In this document: piece after piece, positions 33,897 through 42,452 of the stretch
Numbering within the stretch: position 1 is the stretch's first letter
Layout of the letters: each line of letters begins with the position of its first letter
Source: Chitinophaga vietnamensis
GTDB taxonomy: Bacteria; Bacteroidota; Bacteroidia; Chitinophagales; Chitinophagaceae
Reading direction: 5' to 3'
Assembly: GCF_902167635.1 (NCBI RefSeq)
Contig: NZ_CABHMS010000004.1
Coordinates: forward strand, 496,001 to 560,000
DNA length: 64,000 nt
Program-made: the position numbers and the translations under genes
The notes under the pieces: generated by a model
The model's database searches: none
What the model saw: the letters and a program-made list of their open reading frames with translations, nothing else
What the model was told of the DNA's origin: nothing

Positions 33897-34148
33897 ATGA
33901 AACAGGGAATCCATCCAGAAAGTTACAGATTTGTGGTATTTAAAGATATGTCAAACGGACACAGCTTTTTAAGCCGTTCCACTGCTCCTTCCAAAGAAAC
34001 TGTAAAGTGGGAAGATGGCAATGAGTATCCGTTGATCAAGTTGGAGATTTCCAATACTTCTCACCCATTCTATACTGGTAAGAACGTATTGGTGGATACT
34101 GCAGGACGTATTGATAAATTCAACAAACGTTACGCTAAGAAAGCTTAG
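33897..34148 (+). CDS. rpmE: 50S ribosomal protein L31 type B
   Basis: 83 residues. [29 protein letters not shown] and [14 protein letters not shown] are typical of the type B (zinc-free) form, which lacks the CxxC zinc site of type A L31. It is a component of the large ribosomal subunit at the intersubunit bridge. In many bacteria the type B copy is the zinc-starvation spare; in Bacteroidota it is often the only copy. It has a textbook promoter and its own terminator. Confidence 0.96.
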   Translation: MKQGIHPESYRFVVFKDMSNGHSFLSRSTAPSKETVKWEDGNEYPLIKLEISNTSHPFYTGKNVLVDTAGRIDKFNKRYAKKA

Positions 34149-34170
34149 TCGTTTAGAAAAATATTTTTAA

Positions 34171-34208
34171 AGAATCCCATCGGCTTCTCGATGGGATTCT
34201 TTATTTTT
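34171..34208 (+). terminator. Terminator of rpmE
   Basis: A 12-bp perfect stem (34171-34182 with 34189-34200), 6-nt loop, then TTATTTTT. Confidence 0.9.
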
Positions 34209-34215
34209 AGCGCTT

Positions 34216-35397
34216 ATGGAGCGTAATTATATTCTTTTCGACACGCCCGTACGTGACTTGTTATACCCCTTTACACATACAAGGCCCATCGCCGCTTGCC
34301 GGGTAGGTATACTTACCATCCAGGAGAAATGGGAGCGTTGGTTAGGTACGGGCATCAGCCATTTTACTATCCCTCATCTACAGGAAAAATATCCTTTACA
34401 TAAAGGTGATGAGCAGGCATCCAATGTGCTCATCAGTGGTCATATTCTGCCAGATGCCGCACTGGTGGCTGCTATACAGGAGCTGAAGCCGGACGAGGAA
34501 CTATATGCCAGCAATCAACTTGTGGCCAAAGTGATACGGGGCAGGGAGGTACATCTCTTGCCCGCCGGTGCGCGAAAAAATTATCCGGGCAAGGTATTGG
34601 GTATTCATATGCCATGGGATATTTTTGCGCTCAACGACAAAGCTATCCGCGATGATTTTGCATTGTTGACGAAGGGCCGTGTTAGTGCGCCTTTATCTTC
34701 TTCAAACCAGGTGATCGCGCCGGAACATATCTTCCTGGAACCCGGCGCCAGCGTGGAATGTAGCATATTGAACGCAAGCGCAGGGCCTATCTATATTGGT
34801 AAAGACGCGCAGGTGATGGAAGGTTGTATGATCCGCGGGGCCTTTGCCATGGGAGAGAAGGCGGTATTGAAAATGGGCACGAAGATATATGGCGCTACCA
34901 CATTAGGGCCTCATTGCACGGGTGGTGGAGAGATCAAGAACAGCGTGTTCTTTGGCTATTCTAACAAAGGGCATGACGGATATATCGGAGATGCAGTGAT
35001 CGGAGAGTGGTGTAACCTGGGCGCCAATACTTCCTGTTCTAACCTGAAGAATAATGCATCGGACGTGCGCGTGTGGCTGGAAGCCAGGCGGGAAGCGGTT
35101 TCCGCGGGAAAGAAATGCGGCGTGCTGATGGGAGATTACAGCCGTTGCGGCATCAATACCATGTTGAATACAGGCACCGTGATCGGCGTATCCTGTAATA
35201 TTTTCGGCGGGAATTTTCCACCGAAATTCCTGCGTTCTTTCAGTTGGGGCAATGAAGACAGTACCGGAAATTACCGGCTGGAAACGGCATTGCGCGATGC
35301 GAAGGCATGGATGGTGATGAAAGGGCGTGAGTGGGGCCATGCAGAACAACGGATACTGGAAGCAGTGCATGCGGGCAATCAGCAGCAAGACCTTTAA
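34216..35397 (+). CDS. GlmU-family putative sugar nucleotidyltransferase
   Basis: 393 residues with two parts: an N-terminal region starting MERNYILFDTPVRDLLYPFTHTRPIAACRVGILTIQEKWE, where a Bacteroidetes-specific GlmU-like nucleotidyltransferase module sits, and a left-handed beta-helix of hexapeptide repeats (about 175-330, for example GPIYIGKDAQVMEGCMIRGAFAMGEKAVLKMG). This is the 'GlmU family protein' of Bacteroidota, thought to transfer a nucleotide to a sugar phosphate. It starts just after the rpmE terminator and is followed by tpiA after 20 nt. Substrate unknown. Confidence 0.85.
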   Translation: MERNYILFDTPVRDLLYPFTHTRPIAACRVGILTIQEKWERWLGTGISHFTIPHLQEKYPLHKGDEQASNVLISGHILPDAALVAAIQELKPDEELYASNQLVAKVIRGREVHLLPAGARKNYPGKVLGIHMPWDIFALNDKAIRDDFALLTKGRVSAPLSSSNQVIAPEHIFLEPGASVECSILNASAGPIYIGKDAQVMEGCMIRGAFAMGEKAVLKMGTKIYGATTLGPHCTGGGEIKNSVFFGYSNKGHDGYIGDAVIGEWCNLGANTSCSNLKNNASDVRVWLEARREAVSAGKKCGVLMGDYSRCGINTMLNTGTVIGVSCNIFGGNFPPKFLRSFSWGNEDSTGNYRLETALRDAKAWMVMKGREWGHAEQRILEAVHAGNQQQDL

Positions 35398-35417
35398 AAC
35401 TTAATATCACTTTTACT

Positions 35418-36179
35418 ATGAGAAAAAAAATTGTTGCAGCGAACTGGAAAATGAACCTTACGCTGGCACAGGGCGAGCAGCTGATCAACGATATCCTTCA
35501 GTCGGGATTGAAGCTGGGAGAAGGACAGGAAGTGGTGATCTCAACGCCGTTTCCGTACCTGACCAAGGCCAAGCAGCTGCTGAAAAGCTATCCTGGTTTT
35601 TTTGTAGGGGCGCAGAACTGCTACAGTGAAAAATCAGGTGCTTATACCGGCGAGGTATCGGCGGAGATGCTGCAATCAGTTGGTGTTGATTACGTGATCC
35701 TGGGCCATTCCGAGCGCAGGGAATATTTCAATGAGAGCAATGCCATGCTGGCCAGGAAGATAGACCTGGCGCTGGCAAATGGTTTGAAGCCGATCTTTTG
35801 CTGTGGCGAACCGCTGGCGATCAGACAGGCCGAAACACAGAATGAATATGTAGCGAAGCAGTTGGAAGAGAGTTTATATCATCTGAGTGCGGAGCAATTG
35901 AAAAATGTAGTTATTGCTTATGAGCCGATCTGGGCTATTGGTACGGGTTTGACGGCGAGCGCAGCGCAGGCGCAGGATATGCATGCGTTTATCCGTTCGC
36001 AGGTAGCGGCGAAATATGGCCGTGAAGCGGCATTGCATCTGTCTATCCTGTATGGCGGCAGCGCTAAACCGGGTAATGCGGCGGAATTGTTTGCCTGTCC
36101 GGATGTAGACGGCGGGTTGATTGGCGGCGCTTCTTTAGTGGCGGCTGATTTCGTAGCGATCGTAGAAAAATTATCCTAA
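35418..36179 (+). CDS. tpiA: Triose-phosphate isomerase
   Basis: 253 residues from ATG 35418. AANWKMN (substrate Lys11), the catalytic His in GHSERREYF, the catalytic Glu in AYEPIWAIGTG, and the phosphate loops YGGSAKPGN and GGLIGGASL are all present. It interconverts dihydroxyacetone phosphate and glyceraldehyde 3-phosphate in glycolysis. The frame is open upstream into the GlmU-like gene, but this ATG gives the standard N-terminus. It is cotranscribed with the GlmU-family gene (20-nt gap) and has its own terminator. Confidence 0.97.
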   Translation: MRKKIVAANWKMNLTLAQGEQLINDILQSGLKLGEGQEVVISTPFPYLTKAKQLLKSYPGFFVGAQNCYSEKSGAYTGEVSAEMLQSVGVDYVILGHSERREYFNESNAMLARKIDLALANGLKPIFCCGEPLAIRQAETQNEYVAKQLEESLYHLSAEQLKNVVIAYEPIWAIGTGLTASAAQAQDMHAFIRSQVAAKYGREAALHLSILYGGSAKPGNAAELFACPDVDGGLIGGASLVAADFVAIVEKLS

Positions 36180-36188
36180 GTATATGAG

Positions 36189-36222
36189 AATGTGCAGTTT
36201 CGTAAAGCTGCACATTTTTTTA
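36189..36222 (+). terminator. Terminator of tpiA
   Basis: A 9-bp stem (36189-36197 with 36208-36216), 10-nt loop, then TTTTTTT. Confidence 0.85.
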
Positions 36223-36297
36223 GCAAAAAAATGCTAAAAAAATTAGTATTTCTGAAAAAAGGTTGTATATTCGTGTTGTCAATTAAAATATCTGGTT

Positions 36298-36894
36298 ATG
36301 AATACGAATATTGACATAGCAGAAACATCATTTGATTATCTGGTGGTAGTTAACCCGGATGTGCTGGTAACGAAGGATATTTCCCGCATCAGGCAGTATA
36401 TGGCCACTACTTTAGAGGATGCAGCGATCACTGCTGCGCCGGTGCACATTGCTTTGTTCCGTTCTGTTTTCCCCGAGCGTTTCCAGGATGATTTTATCAC
36501 GATGCTGGAAGATGTGGCGAAGCGGCAGGCAGGATTTGCGGTGTACACTTCCAAACTGGATACTTTCCAGCATGCGGATGAGCGAAGCAGCATCTTTATC
36601 AATGTGGCGAATCCCAAGCCATTGGTAGAGTTGCAACGGAATTTGCTACATGAATTTGAGTTGAAGCCTTCTTCTTTCAAGCCGCATATATTGGTAGCGG
36701 GCCGTGTGCCACAGGCCAGGATAGGGCAGTTGATGCCGAGGTTGTCCCAGCAGTTGTTTGTGCGGAGTTTTAACTGTCATTGTTTTTCTTTGTTGAGAAA
36801 ACCGGTGAATGGTGGCAAGTTCGAGAAGGTTAAAGATTTTGTCTTTGGAGATATCGAGCATATGGTAGGTTCGCTGTTTAATTACGCAGCATAA
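36298..36894 (+). CDS. 2'-5' RNA ligase/2H phosphoesterase-like protein with degenerate motifs
   Basis: 198 residues. It has the two-lobed layout of the LigT/2H family with paired motifs HIALF (about residue 47-51) and PHILVAG (about 146-152). In active members each motif is H-x-T/S-x; here both histidines are kept but the T/S positions are Ala and Leu, so catalysis may be altered or lost. The LigT family opens or makes 2',5' or cyclic-phosphate RNA ends. It is single, with no RNA-repair genes next to it. Confidence 0.72.
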   Translation: MNTNIDIAETSFDYLVVVNPDVLVTKDISRIRQYMATTLEDAAITAAPVHIALFRSVFPERFQDDFITMLEDVAKRQAGFAVYTSKLDTFQHADERSSIFINVANPKPLVELQRNLLHEFELKPSSFKPHILVAGRVPQARIGQLMPRLSQQLFVRSFNCHCFSLLRKPVNGGKFEKVKDFVFGDIEHMVGSLFNYAA

Positions 36895-37230
36895 AATATT
36901 GACCGGATTGCAGGATCAGCAGGCAACATGCGTCGATCGATGGATACTGATAATGTAATACTTTGCCATGCACATGCCCGTGTATGTGGAATATTTAACC
37001 CCTATATCAGTTTTCATCCGTGTTTGTTTTCCCCCTGCGTTGACCATTTAAAGCTTCCCTTGATTTGTCCCCGACCATGCATGGAATGTTTTGAGTGCTA
37101 TGGTTATAAGTGTTAAATTAGCGGAATCAATCAAAATTCGTCGCTATTGTAGCTCGATCGGGTAGGCCGATGGGCGCTTGTTGATCCTGTTTTTCAGTTT
37201 TTAATATTGTCCGGTTAATAAAAAGCATCC
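36895..37230. other. Gap without a recognised gene
   Basis: 336 nt. Frames in it are short and not protein-like. No perfect TAnnTTTG, terminator or repeat is seen; a TAATATTG at about 37203 is a weak candidate promoter for acylphosphatase. Confidence 0.35.
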
Positions 37231-37518
37231 ATGACAACCAATTCAATCGTACACAAAGAGATCATAGTAAGAGGTCGCGTGCAAGGTGTTGGATTTAGAG
37301 CAAATGCTAAACATATGGCCGACTTGTTGGGTGTGCAAGGGCAGATCAAGAATATGCCTGATGAGAGTGTGTGGATAGTGGCAGAGGCGGAAGAAGAGCT
37401 GCTGGAGCAGTTTCTGGCATGGTGCAGGAAAGGGCCGGCATTTTCACAAGTGAAGGAGCTTGAAATCACAACAGGGCCGGTACAGCATATCAAAGAATTT
37501 ACTATCCTTCATTCATAA
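37231..37518 (+). CDS. acyP: Acylphosphatase
   Basis: 95 residues, normal for the family. The phosphate-binding loop GRVQGVGFR carries the catalytic Arg23, and Asn41 in GQIKNMPDESV is the second catalytic residue. It hydrolyses acyl phosphates such as acetyl phosphate and 1,3-bisphosphoglycerate. Single gene; a long palindrome lies 68 nt downstream, before a converging peptidase gene. Confidence 0.94.
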   Translation: MTTNSIVHKEIIVRGRVQGVGFRANAKHMADLLGVQGQIKNMPDESVWIVAEAEEELLEQFLAWCRKGPAFSQVKELEITTGPVQHIKEFTILHS

Positions 37519-37586
37519 ACCCCTACAACAGGTGGCAGGTGTTTCATACTTATGCCAACTAAGCTAGTGCATAGCTGCCTGATTGA

Positions 37587-37655
37587 GAAAGCGTAAAGTC
37601 CTATAGATACGGTGCATTTTCAGCCATCGCCGTATATATGGGACTTTACGCTTTC
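37587..37655. repeat. 28-bp inverted repeat between converging genes
   Basis: Arms 37587-37614 and 37628-37655 pair over 28 nt with three mismatches; the loop is 13 nt. There is no T-run on either side. It ends 7 nt before the papain-like peptidase stop codon. It could act as a transcription or RNA-decay barrier for both genes. It is unlike the other palindromes in sequence. Confidence 0.7.
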
Positions 37656-37662
37656 GTGCTAT

Positions 37663-38778
37663 TTACTGTTTGCTGATCGCGGCCTTGAGATTCTTGTCCA
37701 GCGCAGCTTTCGGAACGATGATCGTAATTGTATTGATAGCGAAGTAAGGTTCGGAAACATTTATATAGCCATCAAAAGGGCCAGCCTTTTTGCCCCAGGA
37801 GTTTTTAACGATGAAGAACGTTTTACCGCCCGGTGTTTTCTCGATGCCGGTAATGTGCATGAGATGATCGTCTTGTGTAACCAGTTCTTCGTACAGGCGT
37901 TGACGTGACTCCTGCGAGTAAACTGCTTCTTTCATTTCGGGGTTAACATTCATGGTAGCCAATATGCTGTCGTTTGGCATCAGCATGGCGTAACCCTTGT
38001 TGCTGGCCCAGCCGCGGTTACTGGCGTCGGCGTCCCACATCACCGTGTAGCCTTTTTCGAGGGCGCTTTTAGTGATGGATTTCAGTTGTTCCAGTGGAAC
38101 ATTGTAGTAGGAGCCATTAGAGAAATTGTCCGGTACCTCCACTACGAAGCGCTGGCCAAAAGGATGGTGGGTGAAAGAAGTGAAAGTAGCGTAATCGTCG
38201 GCATCAAACTTCACTACTTCTTTGGCGAAGGAGATGGGCGTATAGGTTTTACCGTTATACTCGAAAGTAGCTGGAGGTTTGCCCATGTATTCGTCCAGGA
38301 TAGCGGTGAAACCGGCTTCCCAGTTGTCGGGAATAGGCGGTTTGCTTTTGATGATGCTGTCGAGGTATTTTTTGAGCGTGCCGGTCATGACGGAATGATT
38401 GTAAGCAGTGGCGCCATTCACAAGGCCGGAGTATACGCTTTCAGGCACGATGCCATAGGTGGCAATTGCGCGGATCACATCGTGGCCGAGGCCCCCTTCA
38501 TCGAAACGGGCGTTTCCCTGACGGAGGACATAGTTCCGGGCTTTCTCGATATAAATGTTACGAACGGTAAACATTTCAGAGAGATCCAGTTCGGCCTGGC
38601 CTTTACGAAGACATTCAGATTCTACCAGCGAGGTGGTGGAGAAGCACCAGCAGGTGCCTGTCATAGCCTGATTCTTTACAGATGTGGCTTTGTTGTTTTT
38701 TTCCACGATCAGGCTACTGTTTTGCGCATAGGCAGTAGCAGTACCGATCATGGTTAGTGCGAGGAAAAAAGCTCTCAT
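37663..38778 (-). CDS. Papain-like C1 family peptidase (bleomycin hydrolase/PepC type)
   Basis: 371 residues with a signal peptide (MRAFFLALTMIGTATAYAQ), so it is secreted, unlike cytoplasmic PepC. The catalytic Cys43 is in GTCWCFSTTSLVES, the catalytic His is in DHLMHITGIEKT, and the Asn is in IVKNSWGKKAG. The order and spacing fit the C1B (bleomycin hydrolase) branch. It probably cleaves peptides in the periplasm or outside. Single gene; a near-consensus -7 (TAGCTTTC) lies about 25 nt before its ATG. The long palindrome abuts its 3' end. Confidence 0.88.
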   Translation of the reverse strand: MRAFFLALTMIGTATAYAQNSSLIVEKNNKATSVKNQAMTGTCWCFSTTSLVESECLRKGQAELDLSEMFTVRNIYIEKARNYVLRQGNARFDEGGLGHDVIRAIATYGIVPESVYSGLVNGATAYNHSVMTGTLKKYLDSIIKSKPPIPDNWEAGFTAILDEYMGKPPATFEYNGKTYTPISFAKEVVKFDADDYATFTSFTHHPFGQRFVVEVPDNFSNGSYYNVPLEQLKSITKSALEKGYTVMWDADASNRGWASNKGYAMLMPNDSILATMNVNPEMKEAVYSQESRQRLYEELVTQDDHLMHITGIEKTPGGKTFFIVKNSWGKKAGPFDGYINVSEPYFAINTITIIVPKAALDKNLKAAISKQ

Positions 38779-38824
38779 AATTGATATTGAAATTGTCGAA
38801 AGCTAAGATAAGGCAATGAACTGC

Positions 38825-38860
38825 AAAAAAAACCACTACCTGATGAATGGTAGTGGCTTT
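38825..38860 (-). terminator. Terminator of the BlaI-M56 operon
   Basis: An 8-bp stem (38833-38840 with 38849-38856) with an 8-nt loop, followed on the minus strand by eight T (38832-38825). It lies about 30 nt past the M56 stop. Confidence 0.82.
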
Positions 38861-38887
38861 AAGATAGTTTGCGGAAGGAAAGGGAGA

Positions 38888-40993
38888 TCAGTCTTCAACG
38901 TTGACATTGAAGTTGCTGTTCCCATTAACGTCTATCTCAACATATTTTTTGTTGAAATAGGATTTATATTTTTCGAGTACGCTGGCGGGTTGTTTGGCGC
39001 CGTTGATATAGAGGCCATCTGCATTTTTCTTGATGGTAAAGCCTTTGGAAGGATCAACAAGTTTATCCTCGGCGAGCTTGTTGATGAGTTCCTGGTATTG
39101 TTTGCGCACCTCTGCAGCTTTTAGACGTGCCCGGTCTGCTGCTACACGGGCGTGTGTGGCGTTTTCGCGGGCCTTTGCTTCGGCGTCGGTTTTGCGGGCA
39201 TTGGCTTCATCTCTCAGGGCGTTGGCTTTGTTCATGCGGGCATTGACATCACCTGCCAGGGCTTGGGCATCTGCTGCATGTGCAGCAGCTTCCCTTCTAT
39301 GTGCATCGGCATATTGCGCGCGCTGTTTTACGAATTCATCATGGGCAGCTTTGAAGGCCTTTTCCATCAGTACCTTGTTTTCAGCAAGCTGTTTGTGAAT
39401 CTCTTCCGACATTGCTTTAAAATCAATTTTGGAAGTGGCATCCTGTACATCGCGGCGCATTTTTTCCCAGTCCACATTCTTCATGGCTTGCATGGCTTCA
39501 TGCTGTGCCTGTTGTGCCTGGGCGCTGATGGCTTGCCAGTCGATCTTGTCCATTGCGGCGTTGGTTTCGGCTTGCAGGCGTTTCATGTCAACATTCTTCA
39601 GTTTGCGCATGGCTTCATTCACACTTCTTTGTGCTTCGGCGATCTGCTTTTTCAGCATCTTTTCGTCGACCAGCTCATTGTCGGCATGATCGCGCCTGAT
39701 TTTTTCCTCGACCCTTTTGTCAATCATTTCCTCTTCTGTAGTGGAGGTCACAGGTTCAATGGTGGTGTCGGAGTTAAGATCCAAAGTCATGGCAAAGGAC
39801 TTGGGCACTATGGAGGAGTCGGGACATCCTGTATGCGGGGCAGGCGCGGCAGCTGGAGTAAGTGCCGGTATCGGCGCAGGTACTGGCGCCGGCGCAGCAA
39901 TGCTGATATGATTGGTAGCCACGTTTTGAGTAAGTACCAGTTTACTTTCGTTAATGGCGGCTTTTACCTTGGAAGGATTGATCCATGCGATGGCGATAAG
40001 GCCCACTGCAATGATCATGACTGCCAATAATTTTTGACTATAGTTGAGATTTTTAGTTTTCATTTCCATGATACGTTTGATACGGTGAAGCAGATGTTGT
40101 TTATTGTCTGCAGCAGCCATGGCCATCGGGTTGGCGGTTAACCGGTATTCTTCCAGCGCAACAAGGGCACGGGCGTAATGCAGCGGCTGCGTATTGCTGG
40201 CAATCACCAGGTCATCGCAACAGTGTTCTCTTTCCAGGCGTATCGTTTTGGAGATCAGCCATACGAAAGGATTGAAGAAGAGGATGGTTTCAACAATAGA
40301 TTGGAAGATATTCAACAGATAATCATTACGTTTTATGTGCGCCAGTTCATGGAGCAAAATGGCTTCCAGCTGCTCTTCGGAGAGATTGTTGACCATCGCA
40401 ATGGGCAGCAGGATCACCGGTTTGAAAAAACCGAGCATCACAGGCACCTGTATGTATTGTGATACCAGCAGCTTTACTTTCTTTGGTATTTCAAGACGGG
40501 CAGCGAGTTTGCCGAGATGTTTTTCCCAGGCTTCCCCCATAGGTTGTACCTGGTGGGTTCTGATCTGATGTAACTGCATGAGGTCAGATACCAGCTTGAT
40601 GACCATTACGGCCATACCGGCGATATACAATCCTACCAATATAGGAAAGCAGAGTTCCAGTTGGGGGAACAGCCATACCAGCTGATCCTGGCTCCTGTAC
40701 ACGGCATGTACGGGAGGAAGGTCTGCGGCATTAAACTGCAAATGCAGGGTGGTGGCGGTATTCCTGGCTGTGCTTACCGCGTCCAGTTGTTGGAAGAGTG
40801 TAACGAGGAACCAGACAAAAATTCCGGAAAGGGAGAGCACCGAAAGATTGTATTTGATCCGCGCACTGGCCAGGGGCCATAGTTTGAGCACTACTTTCAG
40901 GCATGCATATACGAGAAAGGCCTGCCAAACGGAATGCAGTATGGTCCACCCAAAGGCGCGTACCAGATCGCTGGTAAGAGGTAATAAGTTCAT
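38888..40993 (-). CDS. M56 family metallopeptidase sensor (BlaR1/MecR1-like)
   Basis: 701 residues. Membrane helices occupy roughly 10-40, 50-70, 110-140 and 320-340. The zinc site HELAH is at 215-219 (LLHELAHIKRNDYLL), with the third ligand region REHCCDD at about 255. After the last helix comes a Pro/Ala linker (about 365-390), a very long charged helical region (about 420-645) and a short C-terminal domain. In that helical part a 39-residue unit is duplicated (KNVD at 466 and 505, KID at 483 and 522). No penicillin-binding domain is present, so it probably senses something other than beta-lactam. It follows blaI by 17 nt. Confidence 0.88.
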   Translation of the reverse strand: MNLLPLTSDLVRAFGWTILHSVWQAFLVYACLKVVLKLWPLASARIKYNLSVLSLSGIFVWFLVTLFQQLDAVSTARNTATTLHLQFNAADLPPVHAVYRSQDQLVWLFPQLELCFPILVGLYIAGMAVMVIKLVSDLMQLHQIRTHQVQPMGEAWEKHLGKLAARLEIPKKVKLLVSQYIQVPVMLGFFKPVILLPIAMVNNLSEEQLEAILLHELAHIKRNDYLLNIFQSIVETILFFNPFVWLISKTIRLEREHCCDDLVIASNTQPLHYARALVALEEYRLTANPMAMAAADNKQHLLHRIKRIMEMKTKNLNYSQKLLAVMIIAVGLIAIAWINPSKVKAAINESKLVLTQNVATNHISIAAPAPVPAPIPALTPAAAPAPHTGCPDSSIVPKSFAMTLDLNSDTTIEPVTSTTEEEMIDKRVEEKIRRDHADNELVDEKMLKKQIAEAQRSVNEAMRKLKNVDMKRLQAETNAAMDKIDWQAISAQAQQAQHEAMQAMKNVDWEKMRRDVQDATSKIDFKAMSEEIHKQLAENKVLMEKAFKAAHDEFVKQRAQYADAHRREAAAHAADAQALAGDVNARMNKANALRDEANARKTDAEAKARENATHARVAADRARLKAAEVRKQYQELINKLAEDKLVDPSKGFTIKKNADGLYINGAKQPASVLEKYKSYFNKKYVEIDVNGNSNFNVNVED

Positions 40994-41010
40994 AGCAGTA
41001 GTTTTACCTG

Positions 41011-41394
41011 TTATCTCTTTTGCTGTTTTTCGATGTCTGCCAAATATTGACGGATTTTTTCCAATTCTTCGTCTGATGATTTATGATGTCCGAGGGCCTG
41101 CATCACCAGCTGGGTAGCAGAGCCGCCGAAAACAGTATCTATCATCTTGTTCAGCAATTGCTGCTGTGTTTTGTGCTGTGAAACGGCCGCTGTATACACA
41201 TGTGTCTTACTGCTTGCGTCACGGTGTAACAGGTCTTTTTCATACATGATCTGCATCAGCTTGAGCGTAGTGGTATAACCTGCGTCTTTGGTTTGGGAGA
41301 GGATATCATGCACCTCGCGCACAGTGCTGGCGCCTCTTTCCCATAAGATGCTTAAAATTTCCAATTCGCTTTCTGTAGGCCTGATCTGTTTCAC
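41011..41394 (-). CDS. BlaI/MecI/CopY family repressor
   Basis: 127 residues. The winged helix (TESELEILSILWERGASTVREVHDIL, then GYTTTLKLMQIMYEKDLLHR) and the C-terminal dimerisation helices are all present. The start is GTG at 41394; no ATG lies near. The paired M56 protease downstream (17 nt) is expected to inactivate it on signal, as BlaR1 does to BlaI. Two palindromic operators and a complete promoter lie upstream (41449-41496), so the operon is very probably autoregulated. Confidence 0.93.
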   Translation of the reverse strand: MKQIRPTESELEILSILWERGASTVREVHDILSQTKDAGYTTTLKLMQIMYEKDLLHRDASSKTHVYTAAVSQHKTQQQLLNKMIDTVFGGSATQLVMQALGHHKSSDEELEKIRQYLADIEKQQKR

Positions 41395-41448
41395 AACAAA
41401 AATTTTACTATGATAAAAATGATGATCTTCCGGTAATGATAATTAATG

Positions 41449-41464
41449 TACGAATATCTTCGTA
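41449..41464. promoter_or_regulatory. BlaI operator site 1
   Basis: TACGAA-tatc-TTCGTA: a perfect 6-bp inverted repeat with a 4-nt spacer, centred on the predicted transcription start of the blaI gene. Its form resembles known BlaI/MecI sites (TACA...TGTA), with CGAA as the half-site core. Confidence 0.75.
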
Positions 41465-41466
41465 AA

Positions 41467-41496
41467 CAAATGTACGATTGTTTTCGTAATTGCAAA
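41467..41496 (-). promoter_or_regulatory. Promoter of the BlaI-M56 operon
   Basis: On the minus strand TTTG (41496-41493) and TACATTTG (41474-41467) are 18 nt apart, both exact consensus elements. Operator 2 sits between them and operator 1 at the start point. Confidence 0.75.
41473..41488. promoter_or_regulatory. BlaI operator site 2
   Basis: TACGAT-tgtt-TTCGTA: the same inverted repeat with one mismatch, centred 24 nt from site 1 and lying between the -33 and -7 elements. Confidence 0.72.
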
Positions 41497-41509
41497 ATCT
41501 CTTTTTGAA

Positions 41510-42406
41510 TTATGGGATGAGCGGAGGATTTGTGGGATCGGCGGACTTCATCTCAGCGCGGAGTTGCCGGGTGGTTTTACGGCTGCCATCGGCGCTCCAG
41601 CCGGGGGCGTCGAAGATATAGTGCCAGGCATCGCGGAAGGAACGGGCATGCCGCACATCTTTCCAGATATCCACCCACTCGTGGGTAGCAATGCGCAGAG
41701 GATTATAGGTATGAATATTTTTAGTGAGCCCATACACCGGCCGCGGGCCTTCTTCAATGAAAGTACCGAAGAGACGGTCCCAGATGATGAGGATACCGCC
41801 GTGGTTACGGTCGAGATAATCGATATCGGAACCGTGATGCACCCGGTGATGTGAAGGAGTGTTGAAGATGAACTCCAACGGTGCAGGCAGCCTGTTGATC
41901 ACTTCCGTGTGTATCCAGAACTGGTAAATAAGGCTGATGGCCTGCATGCTCATCACCATAACGGGATGGAAGCCTGCCAGCGGCATCCAGATCCAGAAAA
42001 TAAAGGTGCCGGTGAGATTGCCGGTCCAGGTCTGGCGCAGGGCAGTGGCGAGATTATATTTTTCGGACGAATGATGTATGACGTGCGAAGCCCAGAAAAA
42101 CCTTACCGTGTGGCTGATGCGGTGGAACCAGTAATAGCTGAAATCGTCTGCAAAAAAGCAGAGTATCCATACCCACCATTCAAAACCCAGCGTGAAAAGC
42201 CTGAATTTGTAAGCAAGGGTATAGGCGCCGAGGATGACAACTTTGGTGAAGATACCAATGAACACATTGCCAAGGCCCATAGCGATACTACTGGCGGCAT
42301 CTTTCGGCTCATACATGTTTTTTTGATCGATGGCAGTGAAAATGATCTCCAGCAGTATCAACAGCACAAATCCGGGAATGGCATATATGATCAGGTTAGG
42401 GGCCAT
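41510..42406 (-). CDS. Sterol desaturase/fatty acid hydroxylase family membrane protein
   Basis: 298 residues with about six membrane helices. The histidine boxes of the di-iron fatty-acid hydroxylase superfamily are visible: HRISH (WFHRISHTVRFFW), HVIHHSS, and HRVHHG (SHHRVHHGSDIDYLDRN). The superfamily inserts hydroxyl groups or double bonds into lipids. No sterol biosynthesis is expected in this organism, so the substrate is probably a fatty acyl, carotenoid or membrane lipid. Single gene; a terminator from the next operon precedes it. Confidence 0.88.
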   Translation of the reverse strand: MAPNLIIYAIPGFVLLILLEIIFTAIDQKNMYEPKDAASSIAMGLGNVFIGIFTKVVILGAYTLAYKFRLFTLGFEWWVWILCFFADDFSYYWFHRISHTVRFFWASHVIHHSSEKYNLATALRQTWTGNLTGTFIFWIWMPLAGFHPVMVMSMQAISLIYQFWIHTEVINRLPAPLEFIFNTPSHHRVHHGSDIDYLDRNHGGILIIWDRLFGTFIEEGPRPVYGLTKNIHTYNPLRIATHEWVDIWKDVRHARSFRDAWHYIFDAPGWSADGSRKTTRQLRAEMKSADPTNPPLIP

Positions 42407-42452
42407 ATCGTTGTAACTTTCTTTTCAAGTTACGATTTTTTTCTGCGGCACG

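Noticed and set aside
36928-37116. 62-aa plus-strand frame before acyP
   Set aside because: Cys/His/Pro-rich random-looking composition, no promoter or family; not a credible gene.
39152-40030. 292-aa plus-strand frame opposite the M56 gene
   Set aside because: A Gly/Phe/Leu-rich shadow produced by the Lys/Ala-rich helical region on the other strand.
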